Counted from the stretch's first letter, positions 35,563 to 45,679 are shown. The stretch: 64,000 nucleotides of DNA from Candidatus Faecousia excrementipullorum (GCA_018712825.1 DVGG01000017.1:1-64000); one strand, 5' to 3'. Numbers and translations are program-made. The notes: generated by a model from the letters alone, not told the origin.

Positions 35563-36568
35563 ACTTGCCGAACTTTTCCTTGACGGTTTTCAGCATCTGC
35601 CGGATGGGCAGGTGGTAGGGGCAGCGGGGTTCGCAGGCGCCGCACTCGATACAGGCGGAGGCGGTCTGGGGCAGGGCTTCGTAGCGGCCTCTTGCCCAGT
35701 CCGCAAGGCCATAGCGGCTGAGGTAACCTTCCATCAGGAACATGGAGGGGATGGGAATGCCCACGGTGCAGGGGGCGCAGTAGTTGCACCGGCGGCAGAA
35801 CTGGGAGCCCAGGGTTTTCCGGATTTCCTCCACCTTGGCCTCCTCTGCCTCTGTCCAGGGGCTTTTATCCTCCGCAGCTGCCAGGTTTTCCTGAAGCTCC
35901 GAAAGCTCTGCCATGCCGGGAATCACGATGGTGACGGCGGGGTTTTTCCCCACGAACCGCAGGGCCAGGCGGGCGTCCTCGATGGCGCCTCCTGCCAGAG
36001 GCTTCATGGCGATAAAGCCGATGTTCTTTTCCCGGCAAGCGGCAATCTCGGCTTCAGCCTGAGTTTCCACAAAATTGTAGGGGAACATGATGGTCTCCAC
36101 CCAGTCCATGTCCAGCGCTTTCTGGAACAGCTCCCGGGAGTGAAGGGTAATGCCGATATGTCCGATCTTACCGGCAGCCTTCGCCTCCTGCAAAGCCTCC
36201 AGGGCACCGCCGGGAGAGAGAATCTGCTCCAGTCCCTTGGCATCCGGGTTATGAAGCTGGTACAGGTCAATAGAATCCGTCCGGAAATTTTTCAGGCTGA
36301 TGGCAATGTCCCGGGCCATGGTTTCTTTATCCTTGGCGCCGCTTTTGGTGGCAAGGATAAACCTGTCCCGAATCCCCTCCAGGCCGTAGCCCAGGTATTC
36401 CTCGCTGACGGAGTAGGCTCTGGCGCTGTCGATATAGTTGATTCCTGCCGCCGCCATGGCCTGCAGAAGCTTCCGGGTTCCCTCCCGGTCGATACGCTGC
36501 ACCGGGATGCCGCCCAGACCCATCCGGGACACTTTCAGGCCGGTTTTTCCTAAAACGGTATATTCCAT
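35561..36568 (-). CDS. Aldo/keto reductase with C-terminal 4Fe-4S motifs
   Basis: GLGGIPVQRIDRE, IDYLH-like region, CRRCNYCAPCTVGIPIP and CIECGACEPRCPYHLPI. Confidence 0.9.
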   Translation of the reverse strand: MEYTVLGKTGLKVSRMGLGGIPVQRIDREGTRKLLQAMAAAGINYIDSARAYSVSEEYLGYGLEGIRDRFILATKSGAKDKETMARDIAISLKNFRTDSIDLYQLHNPDAKGLEQILSPGGALEALQEAKAAGKIGHIGITLHSRELFQKALDMDWVETIMFPYNFVETQAEAEIAACREKNIGFIAMKPLAGGAIEDARLALRFVGKNPAVTIVIPGMAELSELQENLAAAEDKSPWTEAEEAKVEEIRKTLGSQFCRRCNYCAPCTVGIPIPSMFLMEGYLSRYGLADWARGRYEALPQTASACIECGACEPRCPYHLPIRQMLKTVKEKFGK

Positions 36569-36580
36569 CCTTCATTCTCC

Positions 36581-37351
36581 TTACTTTTCCGTATTTTTCT
36601 GGTAGATGAGCATAAGGCCCTTCAGCAGCAGGTCATCGTCCAGAATCACGGGGTTTCTGCACAGGGGCACCACCTGGCCCGCCAGGCCGCCGGTGGCAAT
36701 GACGGTGCATTTTTCCCCCATTTCCGCCTGAATCCGGTCGATGAGGCCGTCAATCATGGAGGCGCTGCCGTACATCAGGCCGCTTTTGATGCACTCCACC
36801 GTGTTGGTGCCGATGATGCTCTTAGGGGGATCAAAGGACACCCGGGGCAGCTGGGAGGTGCGGCTCACCAGAGCCTCGGCGGACACCGCCATGCCGGTGG
36901 TGATGAGGCCCCCCAGGTAGTTGTGGTTTTTGTCAATGACGGAGAAGGTGGTGGCGGTGCCCATGTCGATGATAATCATAGGCGCCGGGTACTCCTGACA
37001 GCCGGCCACGGCATCCACCACCAAATCGCTTCCCAGCTGGGCAGGGTTGTCAATCCGGATTTTCAGGCCGGTTTTGATTCCCGGCCCCACCACCAGGGGC
37101 TTTACCTTGCAGAACTTTTCGATGGCTCGCTTGAAGGTGTTGGTGACGGAGGGCACCACCGAGGACACGATGGCTCCCCGGATGTCCTGGGGGTTCCTAT
37201 GGTGCATTTCCAGAGCGGTTTTGATGGTCACCGCATACTCCAAGTCCGTTGCGGTGTGCTTGGTGGACACCCGCTCCCGGAAGAGGATTTTGGAATCCTG
37301 GAAGCAGCCCATAACGATGTTGGTATTTCCGATGTCAATGGCCAGAATCAT
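36581..37351 (-). CDS. coaX: Type III pantothenate kinase
   Basis: MILAIDIGNTNIVMGCF, IIDMGTATTFSVID. Confidence 0.95.
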   Translation of the reverse strand: MILAIDIGNTNIVMGCFQDSKILFRERVSTKHTATDLEYAVTIKTALEMHHRNPQDIRGAIVSSVVPSVTNTFKRAIEKFCKVKPLVVGPGIKTGLKIRIDNPAQLGSDLVVDAVAGCQEYPAPMIIIDMGTATTFSVIDKNHNYLGGLITTGMAVSAEALVSRTSQLPRVSFDPPKSIIGTNTVECIKSGLMYGSASMIDGLIDRIQAEMGEKCTVIATGGLAGQVVPLCRNPVILDDDLLLKGLMLIYQKNTEK

Positions 37352-37361
37352 ATGTTTTCTC

Positions 37362-38006
37362 CTACTTGGTTTTAAGTACGTTTGCCTTCATTACCGCAAG
37401 GCAGATGGCACCAGCCAGCAATGCCGCCACCACCGCTTCGATGGTGCCGTTGATGCCCACCACGCTGAGAATGACCCCCAGCACCGCCTCATAGGCGATG
37501 CCCCGGGCGGCGGCGTAGGCAGAGCCAAAGAACAGGTAAATCATGCCCATCACCAAGATGGTATTGGTCATGGAGCCTGCCACACCGGCAAGGAGCAGGG
37601 AAATCTTCCCGGGGCCTTCCTTCTTAAAAAGCTTTTGCAAGCCCCGGTATACATAATAGGGAACCACGCCGGTGAGAATCCGGGGCAGGAAGCACACAAT
37701 GAGAGCCAGAGGGCTTCCCCCCAGTCCCTCTCCCATGGAAATGAAGGGAGAGAAGCAGAAAGCGGTTAGCCCTGGCTGGGTGGTGTTGTTGATCAGGCTG
37801 GTGAGGCCGAATACAAAGCCTAAAAATCCCCCTGCCTTTGGCCCCAGCAAAATCGAGCCCACAATCACAGGGATGTGGATGGTGGTGGCCTGCACAGCCA
37901 GCACGGGGATTTTGATGTAGCCAATGTAGGGGATGAAGGACAGCATGACAATGAGCGCCGTGAGTAGTGCCAGCTGTACCATGGACAGGGTTTTTCCTTG
38001 TTTCAT
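37362..38006 (-). CDS. ECF transporter S component (possibly pantothenate-related)
   Basis: Six-TM ECF S pattern (ALLTALIVMLSFIPYIGYIKIPVLAVQATTIHIPVIVGSILLGPKAGGFLGF); operonic with coaX. Confidence 0.85.
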   Translation of the reverse strand: MKQGKTLSMVQLALLTALIVMLSFIPYIGYIKIPVLAVQATTIHIPVIVGSILLGPKAGGFLGFVFGLTSLINNTTQPGLTAFCFSPFISMGEGLGGSPLALIVCFLPRILTGVVPYYVYRGLQKLFKKEGPGKISLLLAGVAGSMTNTILVMGMIYLFFGSAYAAARGIAYEAVLGVILSVVGINGTIEAVVAALLAGAICLAVMKANVLKTK

Positions 38007-38242
38007 AATATAACCTCCAATGTTATCATTCCTCTTTCGAGGGTATCATACACAAAGCTCCGGCTCCCACTTTTCCCCTGTCAGATTTCCCGGGGGAATA
38101 CCTGCAGGTGGGGAAAGCAAAAAGCCTTCGCTTTTCGGACGGGTTCATTATACCACACTTTCCCAAAATTGCTATAGCTTTCAAAATTTTTCTGTGGTAT
38201 AATCCTTTCAGAAATCTCAAAAAATCAAGGGAGGATTCCCCT

Positions 38243-39430
38243 ATGTTATCGGGAAAAACCGTTGTTTTGGCCGTATCCGGCAGCATTGCCGCCTATAAAG
38301 TCCCCAATCTTGCCAGAATGCTCCGAAAGCTTCACTGCCATGTGCAGGTGCTGATGACGAAAAACGCCACCAATTTCATTAACCCCATCACCTTCGAGAC
38401 CCTCACCGGTACCAAGTGCCTCATTGACACCTTCGATCGGAACTTTCAATACAGCGTAGAGCACGTGGCCCTTGCCAAGCAGGCAGATCTGGTGGTGGTG
38501 GCTCCCGCCTCTGCCAATGTGATTGGTAAGCTCTCCTGGGGCATTGCGGACGATATGCTCACCACCACCATCATGGCCTGCCCCTGCAAAAAGCTTGTAA
38601 GCCCTGCCATGAACCACAATATGTACCACAACCCCATTGTGCAGGACAATCTGAAGCGGCTGGCCTCTTTCGGCTATGAGATTATCGCTCCGGATCACGG
38701 GATGCTGGCCAACGGGGACTCAGGAGACGGACGGATGCCGGAGGAATGGGTGCTCTTGGAGTACATTCTCCGGGAGCTGGCCTTCCCCAAGGATATGGCG
38801 GGGAAAAAGGTGCTGGTCACCGCCGGCGCCACCCGGGAGCCCATTGACCCGGTGCGGTTCATCACCAACCACTCCTCGGGAAAAATGGGCTGCGCCCTGG
38901 CAAAAGTCGCCATGCTCCGGGGGGCAGAGGTGACTCTGGTTCACGGTGCCATGGAGGTCAAAGCACCCCTGTTTGTGCAGTGCCGCCCGGTGGTCACTGC
39001 GGAAGATATGTTCCAGGCGGTGGAAGAGCTGGCTCCTCAGCAGGACATGGTGATTATGGCGGCGGCGGTTGCGGACTACACCCCGGTGACCACCGCCTCC
39101 CAAAAGCTCAAAAAGTCTGACGGGGATATGGCCATCCCCTTAAAACGCACTCAGGATATCCTCGCCTGGCTTGGCAATCACCGTCAGCCCCATCAGGTGC
39201 TTTGCGGCTTCTCCATGGAGACGGAGAACCTGCTGGAAAACTCCCGGGCAAAGCTTCAGAAGAAGGGCTGCCAGATGATTTGCGCCAACTCCATTGCCCA
39301 GGAGGGGGCAGGCTTCGGCACCGACACCAATATTCTCACCCTCATCACCCCGGAAAAGACCGAGGAGCTTCCCATCATGACCAAGGAGCAGGCAGCCGGT
39401 GAGATTCTCACCCGGCTGATGCAGCTGTAA
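38243..39430 (+). CDS. coaBC: Bifunctional phosphopantothenoylcysteine decarboxylase/phosphopantothenate-cysteine ligase
   Basis: VSGSIAAYKVPNLARML, PAMNHNMY, VTAGATREPIDPVRFITNHSSGKMG. Confidence 0.95.
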   Translation: MLSGKTVVLAVSGSIAAYKVPNLARMLRKLHCHVQVLMTKNATNFINPITFETLTGTKCLIDTFDRNFQYSVEHVALAKQADLVVVAPASANVIGKLSWGIADDMLTTTIMACPCKKLVSPAMNHNMYHNPIVQDNLKRLASFGYEIIAPDHGMLANGDSGDGRMPEEWVLLEYILRELAFPKDMAGKKVLVTAGATREPIDPVRFITNHSSGKMGCALAKVAMLRGAEVTLVHGAMEVKAPLFVQCRPVVTAEDMFQAVEELAPQQDMVIMAAAVADYTPVTTASQKLKKSDGDMAIPLKRTQDILAWLGNHRQPHQVLCGFSMETENLLENSRAKLQKKGCQMICANSIAQEGAGFGTDTNILTLITPEKTEELPIMTKEQAAGEILTRLMQL

Positions 39431-39452
39431 GTCAGGAAAAGTTTACAATTTA

Positions 39453-39614
39453 GGAAGCTCTGAATAAATAGTCAAGAGCTGGTAGCGAGAGATTTTTCGT
39501 CAGACAAAAGAATGGAAAACGGCGGAATACTGTATGTATTTCCCGTTTTTCATTCTGCATGGATGGCGAAAAAAGATCCGCTATCCAGCCGCAGACGATT
39601 TATTCAGAGTTTCC
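39453..39614 (+). mobile_element. MITE copy 2 (162 bp)
   Basis: TIR ggaagctctgaataaat / atttattcagagtttcc; TSD TTTA at 39449-39452 and 39615-39618. Confidence 0.92.
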
Positions 39615-39638
39615 TTTATATACCCCCGAAAAGCAGGG

Positions 39639-39666
39639 AAAACCCCCGATTTTTCGGGGGTTTTTC
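39639..39666 (+). terminator. Terminator hairpin
   Basis: aaaacccccgatttttcgggggttttt. Confidence 0.75.
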
Positions 39667-39767
39667 CTATTTATCCCCGGAGGGGAGAGGCCATTCTCCC
39701 GGCAGTAGGTTGCAAAAGAACATGCTTCGTGGTATGATAGGTCTATACACCAAATGGAGGTGCTTCC

Positions 39768-41933
39768 ATGGCACTATCGGCAAAATATGTCCGCAGCCGG
39801 CTGACCATGCTCCGGTCTGTGATGAAGAATTTTTCCCTGGAGTCCTCCCGGAAGGGGCAGCGGATGCTGGGAGAATTGATGGAATTCAAGCACCGGAAAA
39901 TGGTGATTATCAAAGACCATCCCTTTGAGAAATTCGCCGCCGCCTGGGTGATTCCCAAGGACGAGCGGCGGCAGGGGGTTATACTGTACCTTCACGGCGG
40001 CGGCTACGCCTGCGGCGATCTGGAATACGCCAAGGGCTACGGCTCTACCCTGGCGGTGCGGTGCGGCATCCGGGTATTCAGCCCCGCCTATCGGCTGGCG
40101 CCGGAGTCCCCCTTCCCGGCAGCTCTGGAGGATGCTTTGGAGAGCTACCGGTATCTGCTGAAAAAGGGCTATGACCCCAGGCAGATTGCCCTGTGCGGAG
40201 AGAGTGCCGGCGGAGGCTTAATTTACGCCCTGTGTCTCAAGCTGAAAGAAGAAAATCTCCCCCTTCCCGGCGGGCTCATTGCCATGTCTCCCTGGACGGA
40301 CTTGACCTCCTCTGGGGAATCCTACGAAACCAACCGGGATGTTGACCCCAACATGACCGTAGAGCAGCTGCAATTTTATACCCGGTGCTACACCACCGAC
40401 CCCAAAAATCCCCTGGCCTCCCCCATCTTCGGCAACCTGGAAGGGCTGCCTCCCTCCCTTATTTTCGTGGGCGGGGACGAGATTATGCTCAGCGATGCGG
40501 CGGATATGCACAAAAACCTCCTGGCAGCGGGGTGCAAAAGCCGTCTGGTAGTCGCCCCGGAGCGGTGGCACGCCTATGTGCTTTATGAGCTGGCGGAAAA
40601 CGAGGAGGACTACGACACCATCAACCACTTCCTCAGCCAGTATATCAGCGAGGAGAACAAGCTCCGGTGGATGCCTCTGGACAACGCCGCCAAAATTTAT
40701 CCGGCGGCCCGGAGCCACAACTGGACCAACGCCTTCCGCCTCTCCGCTACCTTGAAAGAGGAGGTGGACACCAAGGTTTTGCAGTCGGCCCTGGATGTGA
40801 CCATCCGCCGGTTCCCCTCTCTTGGCACCCGGCTGCGGAAGGGGCTGTTCTGGTACTATTTGCAGCAGGTGTCCCACGCCCCTGCCATCCGGCAGGAGAT
40901 GAGCTACCCCCTCACCCGCATGACCCGGAAGGACTTGCGGGACTGCGCCCTGCGGGTGATTGTGTACCACAACCGGATTGCGGTGGAGTTTTTCCACTCC
41001 CTTACCGACGGCAACGGGGGTGTGATTTTCCTCAAGGCCCTGGTGGCGGAGTATTTGCAGCAGAAGTACCACCTGGTGATTCCGGCGGAACAGGGTGTGG
41101 TGGGACGGCTGGAGGAGCCTTCCCCGGAGGAGCTGGAGGACAGCTTCCTCAAATACGCCGGGCCGGTAAGCGCCAGCCGCCGGGAGAACAACGCCTGGCA
41201 CTTAAAAGGCACCCCGGAGCCCGACGGCTTTCTCAACGTCACCTGCTTCCAGCTGCCGGTGGCCCAGGTGCTGGAGCAGGCCCATCACTACTGCGTCAGC
41301 ATGACCACCTTCTTAAGCGCCGCCCTGATGCAGGCCATTTTGAACCTCCAGGCCCAGCAGATCCCCAACCGCCGGTACCGGAAGTATGTGAGGCTTCTCA
41401 TTCCTGTGAATCTGCGGCGGCTCTTTCCCAGCAAGTCCATGCGGAACTTTGCCCTTTACACCACCCCGGAGGTGGACCCCAAGCTGGGAGACTACAGTTT
41501 TGAGGAACTGTGTCAGATCATCCAGCACCGGATTGCCCTGGATGTGACCCCCAAGCAGATGTCTGCCCGGATTGCCACCAACGTAAAAAGCGAGCAGGTG
41601 TTCCTGCTGAAAATCACCCCGCTGTTTATCAAGAACCTGGTGATGAAGGCGGTATTCTTAGCAGTGGGGGAGCGGAAGTCCTGCCTGTGCCTGTCCAATC
41701 TGGGGCAGGTGACCCTTCCCAAGGAAATGGAAAGCTATGTGGAGCGGCTGGATTTCATCCTCAGCTCCCAGGCCATGTCCCCCCACAACTGCGGGGTTTT
41801 GTCCTACAAGGACACCCTGTATGTAAACTTCACCCGGAACATTGTGGAGCCCAATCTGGAGCGGGAATTTTTCCTGGTGCTCCGGGAGATGGGCCTTCCG
41901 GTGGAAGTGCAAAGCAATCATTCTCCCAAGTAA
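39768..41933 (+). CDS. HSL-type alpha/beta-hydrolase fused to condensation/alcohol-acetyltransferase-like acyltransferase domain
   Basis: N-terminal LYLHGGGYACGDLEYA + GESAGGG + late catalytic His (WHAY); C-terminal FFHSLTDGNGGVIFLKALVAEYL (HxxxDG motif). Confidence 0.85.
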   Translation: MALSAKYVRSRLTMLRSVMKNFSLESSRKGQRMLGELMEFKHRKMVIIKDHPFEKFAAAWVIPKDERRQGVILYLHGGGYACGDLEYAKGYGSTLAVRCGIRVFSPAYRLAPESPFPAALEDALESYRYLLKKGYDPRQIALCGESAGGGLIYALCLKLKEENLPLPGGLIAMSPWTDLTSSGESYETNRDVDPNMTVEQLQFYTRCYTTDPKNPLASPIFGNLEGLPPSLIFVGGDEIMLSDAADMHKNLLAAGCKSRLVVAPERWHAYVLYELAENEEDYDTINHFLSQYISEENKLRWMPLDNAAKIYPAARSHNWTNAFRLSATLKEEVDTKVLQSALDVTIRRFPSLGTRLRKGLFWYYLQQVSHAPAIRQEMSYPLTRMTRKDLRDCALRVIVYHNRIAVEFFHSLTDGNGGVIFLKALVAEYLQQKYHLVIPAEQGVVGRLEEPSPEELEDSFLKYAGPVSASRRENNAWHLKGTPEPDGFLNVTCFQLPVAQVLEQAHHYCVSMTTFLSAALMQAILNLQAQQIPNRRYRKYVRLLIPVNLRRLFPSKSMRNFALYTTPEVDPKLGDYSFEELCQIIQHRIALDVTPKQMSARIATNVKSEQVFLLKITPLFIKNLVMKAVFLAVGERKSCLCLSNLGQVTLPKEMESYVERLDFILSSQAMSPHNCGVLSYKDTLYVNFTRNIVEPNLEREFFLVLREMGLPVEVQSNHSPK

Positions 41934-41945
41934 GGAGTGGATTTT

Positions 41946-42641
41946 ATGTACTGTATTACCTGCGGCGTCAAGCTCTCTGACACGGAAAAGCAATGCCCCC
42001 TGTGCGGCACCATTCCCTTCCACCCGGACATTGTGATGCCCGATGCCCTGCCCCTGTTCCCCCAAGAGCGGAACCCCCACACCAAGGTCAGTCCCTGGGG
42101 CATTTTGTGGGTGGTCTCGGGGCTCATGGTGGTGGCGATTCTCACGGTGCTGCTGTGCGATTTGCAGCTCTCCGGGGGCGTCACCTGGTCCGGCTATGTG
42201 ATTGGGGGGCTGGGGGTATGTTATGTTACCTTTCTTCTGCCCCTGTGGTTCAAAAAGCCCAACCCGGCGGTTTTTGTACCCTGTGCGTTTCTTTCCATCG
42301 GGCTGTATCTGCTGTATATCAACCTGGCCACCGGCGGACATTGGTTCTTATCCTTCGCCTTCCCGGTGGTGGGCTTCTTCGGGTTGCTTCTTACCACCGT
42401 CACCACCTTGCTCCGGTACATCCGCAAGGGCCGGCTCTACATTTACGGCGGCGGCTTCATCGCCCTGGGGGGGTTCATGCCCCTGATGGAGTTTCTCCTG
42501 AACCACACCTTCCTGAACGGAAAGCAGCTCCTCTGGGCCTACTTCCCCATGGGCGCTCTGGTTCTCTTCGGCGGCTTCCTGGTATTCCTCGCCCTCTGCC
42601 GCCCCGCCCGGGAGGTCATGACCCGAAAGTTCTTCATCTAA
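41946..42641 (+). CDS. Zinc-ribbon polytopic membrane protein (DUF6320-like)
   Basis: MYCITCGVKLSDTEKQCPLCGTIPFHPD followed by ~6 TM helices; immediately downstream of the hydrolase-acyltransferase fusion. Confidence 0.8.
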   Translation: MYCITCGVKLSDTEKQCPLCGTIPFHPDIVMPDALPLFPQERNPHTKVSPWGILWVVSGLMVVAILTVLLCDLQLSGGVTWSGYVIGGLGVCYVTFLLPLWFKKPNPAVFVPCAFLSIGLYLLYINLATGGHWFLSFAFPVVGFFGLLLTTVTTLLRYIRKGRLYIYGGGFIALGGFMPLMEFLLNHTFLNGKQLLWAYFPMGALVLFGGFLVFLALCRPAREVMTRKFFI

Positions 42642-43085
42642 GGCGGCGTGCCGCCGCTGTCAATGCGCACGGTAATCTTCTGCAAATCGTTACTGCCCCT
42701 CCAGTGCCCGGTATCGGCGGCGACTCGCCGCTGACGATTTCGCACGCCGGGGTGCCCCCGGTGGCAATTTCGCACGGCAATCTTCTGTAAATCGTTACTG
42801 CCCCTCCAGTGCCCGCCGGGGTGCCCCCGGTGTCAATTTCGCACGGTAGCTTTCTACGAATCGTTCTTTCCCTGACCCGCCCGGTATCGTTACTGCGGTG
42901 CAGTAGGTGCTTAGGACAAAGCCCCCCTGGCCATTGTGGGGGTGGTTTGGCGAAGCCAAACCGGGGGGATTCCCCAGGCTGGCAGGTTTCCACATAGGTT
43001 TGTACTTTCAAGAAGTACCTCCTGTGAATCCCTCAGTCACGGCTACGCCGTGCCAGCTCCCTTTGGCAAGGGAGCCTTTTGGCGC
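42640..43085 (+). repeat. Mosaic intergenic repeat island (B'-B'-C-D-A)
   Basis: C module with ggtttggcgaagccaaacc (~42918-42972), A module 43026-43080. Confidence 0.88.
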
Positions 43086-43249
43086 CCGGTATCGTTCTAT
43101 GTGCGATACCGGGCTTTTTCAGACTTTCAATCGACAGCGTGGGAAGAAAGCACCCCAAAATCCCACAAACCCAAACGGGGGTAGGGGCTAAAACCCACCA
43201 CCCGAGCCAAAGCGAAGGGTCAATCCCGGATGGTTCCTCCCGGGGGATT

Positions 43250-43297
43250 CTTAAGGGGGGAACAATTCGAGCGGGAGCGAGTTGTTCCCCCCTTAAG
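43250..43297. repeat. 16-bp perfect hairpin
   Basis: cttaaggggggaacaa...ttgttccccccttaag. Confidence 0.85.
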
Positions 43298-43309
43298 CCG
43301 GACAACTTT

Positions 43310-43341
43310 CCTTCCTTTCTTGCCGGAGCAAGAAAGGAAGG
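43310..43341. repeat. 14-bp perfect hairpin
   Basis: ccttcctttcttgc-cgga-gcaagaaaggaagg. Confidence 0.85.
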
Positions 43342-43384
43342 CCCTGCTGGCAAGCACTTGCAGAAAGCCGATTGGAGAATAGGC

Positions 43385-43740
43385 TGAAAGGTTATAACCG
43401 GATGTCGATAACCACCAGCAAGTACCACCCCATCAGCAAAACGCAACTGCGACCCCCGCTTGCTCCCTCAGACACGGCTACGCCGTGCCAGCTCCCTCCC
43501 GGAGGGAGCTATGGGGTGCGTACCTTTCCACATAGGTTTGTGCTTTGGGGAAGTGCCTTCTGTGCGATCCCTCAGTCACGCCTCCGGCGTGCCAGCTCCC
43601 TTTCACAAGGGAGCCTTTGGGCGCACTATCGATACCGGGCGGGTCAGGGAAGTAACGAATCGTAGAAAGCTATCGTGCGCATTGACAGCGGCGGCACGCC
43701 GCCTTTGGCAAGGGAGCCTTTGGGTGCGGTATCGATACCG
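43385..43740 (+). repeat. Mosaic intergenic repeat island (E-A'-D-A-B)
   Basis: A' 43464-43512, A 43563-43620 with acgcc/ggcgt stem, B ~43630-43730. Confidence 0.88.
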
Positions 43741-43745
43741 GGTAT

Positions 43746-43783
43746 TAAAAATCCCGCAGCTTCTTGGGGAAGCTGCGGGGTTT
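43746..43783 (-). terminator. Intrinsic terminator of the ABC exporter operon
   Basis: aaaatcccgcagcttcttggggaagctgcggggtttt. Confidence 0.8.
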
Positions 43784-43786
43784 TGT

Positions 43787-45676
43787 TTACTTTTGGGCGG
43801 GTTTGCCGGTATAGAGCTGGTAGTAGCGGCCCTTTTCGGCGATGAGCTGGTCGTGGTTGCCCCGCTCGATGATGCGGCCCTGTTCCAGAACCATGATACA
43901 GTCGGCGTTTTTGACGGTGGACAGGCGGTGGGCAATGACGAAGGTGGTTCTGCCGGCCATGAGCCGGTCCATGCCCTCCTGCACCAGAGCCTCCGTCCGG
44001 GTATCGATGGAGGAGGTGGCCTCGTCCAGAATCAGCACCGGGGGATTGGCTACCGCCGCCCGGGCGATGGCCAGCAGCTGCCGCTGACCCTGGCTCAGGT
44101 TGCCGCCGTCGCCGGTAAGCACCGTGTGATAGCCCTCCGGCAGACGCTTTACAAAGCTGTGGGCGTTGGCCAGCTTTGCCGCCTGGATGCACTCCTCGTC
44201 GGTGGCGTCGGGACGGCCGTAGCGGATGTTGTCCAGCACCGTGCCGGTGAACAGGTGGGTATCCTGAAGCACCATGCCCAGGGAGCGGCGCAAATCCGCC
44301 TTTTTAATCTTGTTGATGTTGATGCCGTCGTAGCGGATTTTGCCGTCGGCAATGTCATAAAACCGGTTGATAAGATTGGTAATGGTGGTCTTGCCGGCGC
44401 CGGTGGAGCCAACGAAGGCAATCTTCTGACCGGGGGTGGCGTACATCTTGATGTTGTGCAGCACAAGCTTATCCGGTTCATAGCCGAAGTCCACGTCGTC
44501 GAAGGTCACGTCGCCTTCCAGCTTCTTGTAGATAATCTCGCCGGTTTTGGTCTTGTGCTTCCAGGCCCAGATGCCGGTGCGCTCGGCGCACTCTGTGAGA
44601 TTGCCCTCGGCGTCCTCCCGGGCGTTTACCAGCTGGGTGGTGCCCTCGTCGGTCTCGGGCTTCTCGTCCATCAGGGCGAAAATCCGCTCTGCACCTGCCA
44701 CAGCCATAACCACGGAGTTCATCTGCTGGCCAATCTGGCTGATGGGCTGGGTGGAGCTCTTGTTCAGGGCAATGAAGCTGATGAGGGTGCCGAGAGTCAG
44801 GCCGAACATACCGTTCAGGGCCAGGATGGCGCCGATGATGATACACACCACATAGCTGATGTAGCCCAGGTTGCCGTTCACCGGCATGACGATGTTGGCG
44901 AAGGCGTTGGCTTTATAAGCGGAGTCCCGCAGCTCGTCGTTGAGTCTGGTAAACTCCTCCAGGTTCTTCTCCTCGTGGCAGAACACCTTGACCACCTTCT
45001 GGCCGGCCATCATCTCCTCGATGTAGGCGTTCACCTTGCCCAGGCTCTTCTGCTGGACGGAGAAGTACTTCCGGGACTTACTGCCGATGAAGCCCATGGC
45101 CCGGGTCATGACCCACACCATGAACACCGTCCAGATGGTCAGAGGAATGTTCATATACAGCATACTGGCAAAGGTGGTTACCACCGTCACCGAGGAGTTA
45201 ATCAGCTGGGGAATGCTCTGACCCATGAGCTGCCGCAGGGTGTCCACGTCGTTGGTGTAGACGGACATGATATCGCCGTGGGGGTGGGTATCAAAATACT
45301 TGATGGGCAGGCTCTGCATATGGTTGAACAGATCCACCCGGATGTTCCGCATGGCGCCCTGGCAGATAATCACCACAATCCGGTTATACAGGAAGGAGGC
45401 CAGGATACCCACCACATAAAATGCGATGAGCTTCATAAGGGCTCCTGCCAGAGGCCCGAAATCCGGGTTGGACACCCCAATCAGGGGCACCACATAGTCG
45501 TCCACCAGGGTCTGCATGAACAAAATACCGTTCAGGGTGGAGATGGCGGAAATCAGGATGCACACCACCGCCACGAAGGAGGCCAGCTTGTAATCCCGGA
45601 GCATATACCCCAGAACCCGCTTCAGAATGGGCCAGGGATTGCCCTCAAATTTTGCACCGTAATTCTTCTGACGCAT
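43787..45676 (-). CDS. ABC exporter half-transporter (permease-ATPase fusion)
   Basis: TMD + GSTGAGKTTITNL, LSQGQRQLLAIARA. Confidence 0.93.
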   Translation of the reverse strand: MRQKNYGAKFEGNPWPILKRVLGYMLRDYKLASFVAVVCILISAISTLNGILFMQTLVDDYVVPLIGVSNPDFGPLAGALMKLIAFYVVGILASFLYNRIVVIICQGAMRNIRVDLFNHMQSLPIKYFDTHPHGDIMSVYTNDVDTLRQLMGQSIPQLINSSVTVVTTFASMLYMNIPLTIWTVFMVWVMTRAMGFIGSKSRKYFSVQQKSLGKVNAYIEEMMAGQKVVKVFCHEEKNLEEFTRLNDELRDSAYKANAFANIVMPVNGNLGYISYVVCIIIGAILALNGMFGLTLGTLISFIALNKSSTQPISQIGQQMNSVVMAVAGAERIFALMDEKPETDEGTTQLVNAREDAEGNLTECAERTGIWAWKHKTKTGEIIYKKLEGDVTFDDVDFGYEPDKLVLHNIKMYATPGQKIAFVGSTGAGKTTITNLINRFYDIADGKIRYDGININKIKKADLRRSLGMVLQDTHLFTGTVLDNIRYGRPDATDEECIQAAKLANAHSFVKRLPEGYHTVLTGDGGNLSQGQRQLLAIARAAVANPPVLILDEATSSIDTRTEALVQEGMDRLMAGRTTFVIAHRLSTVKNADCIMVLEQGRIIERGNHDQLIAEKGRYYQLYTGKPAQK

Positions 45677-45679
45677 GGC

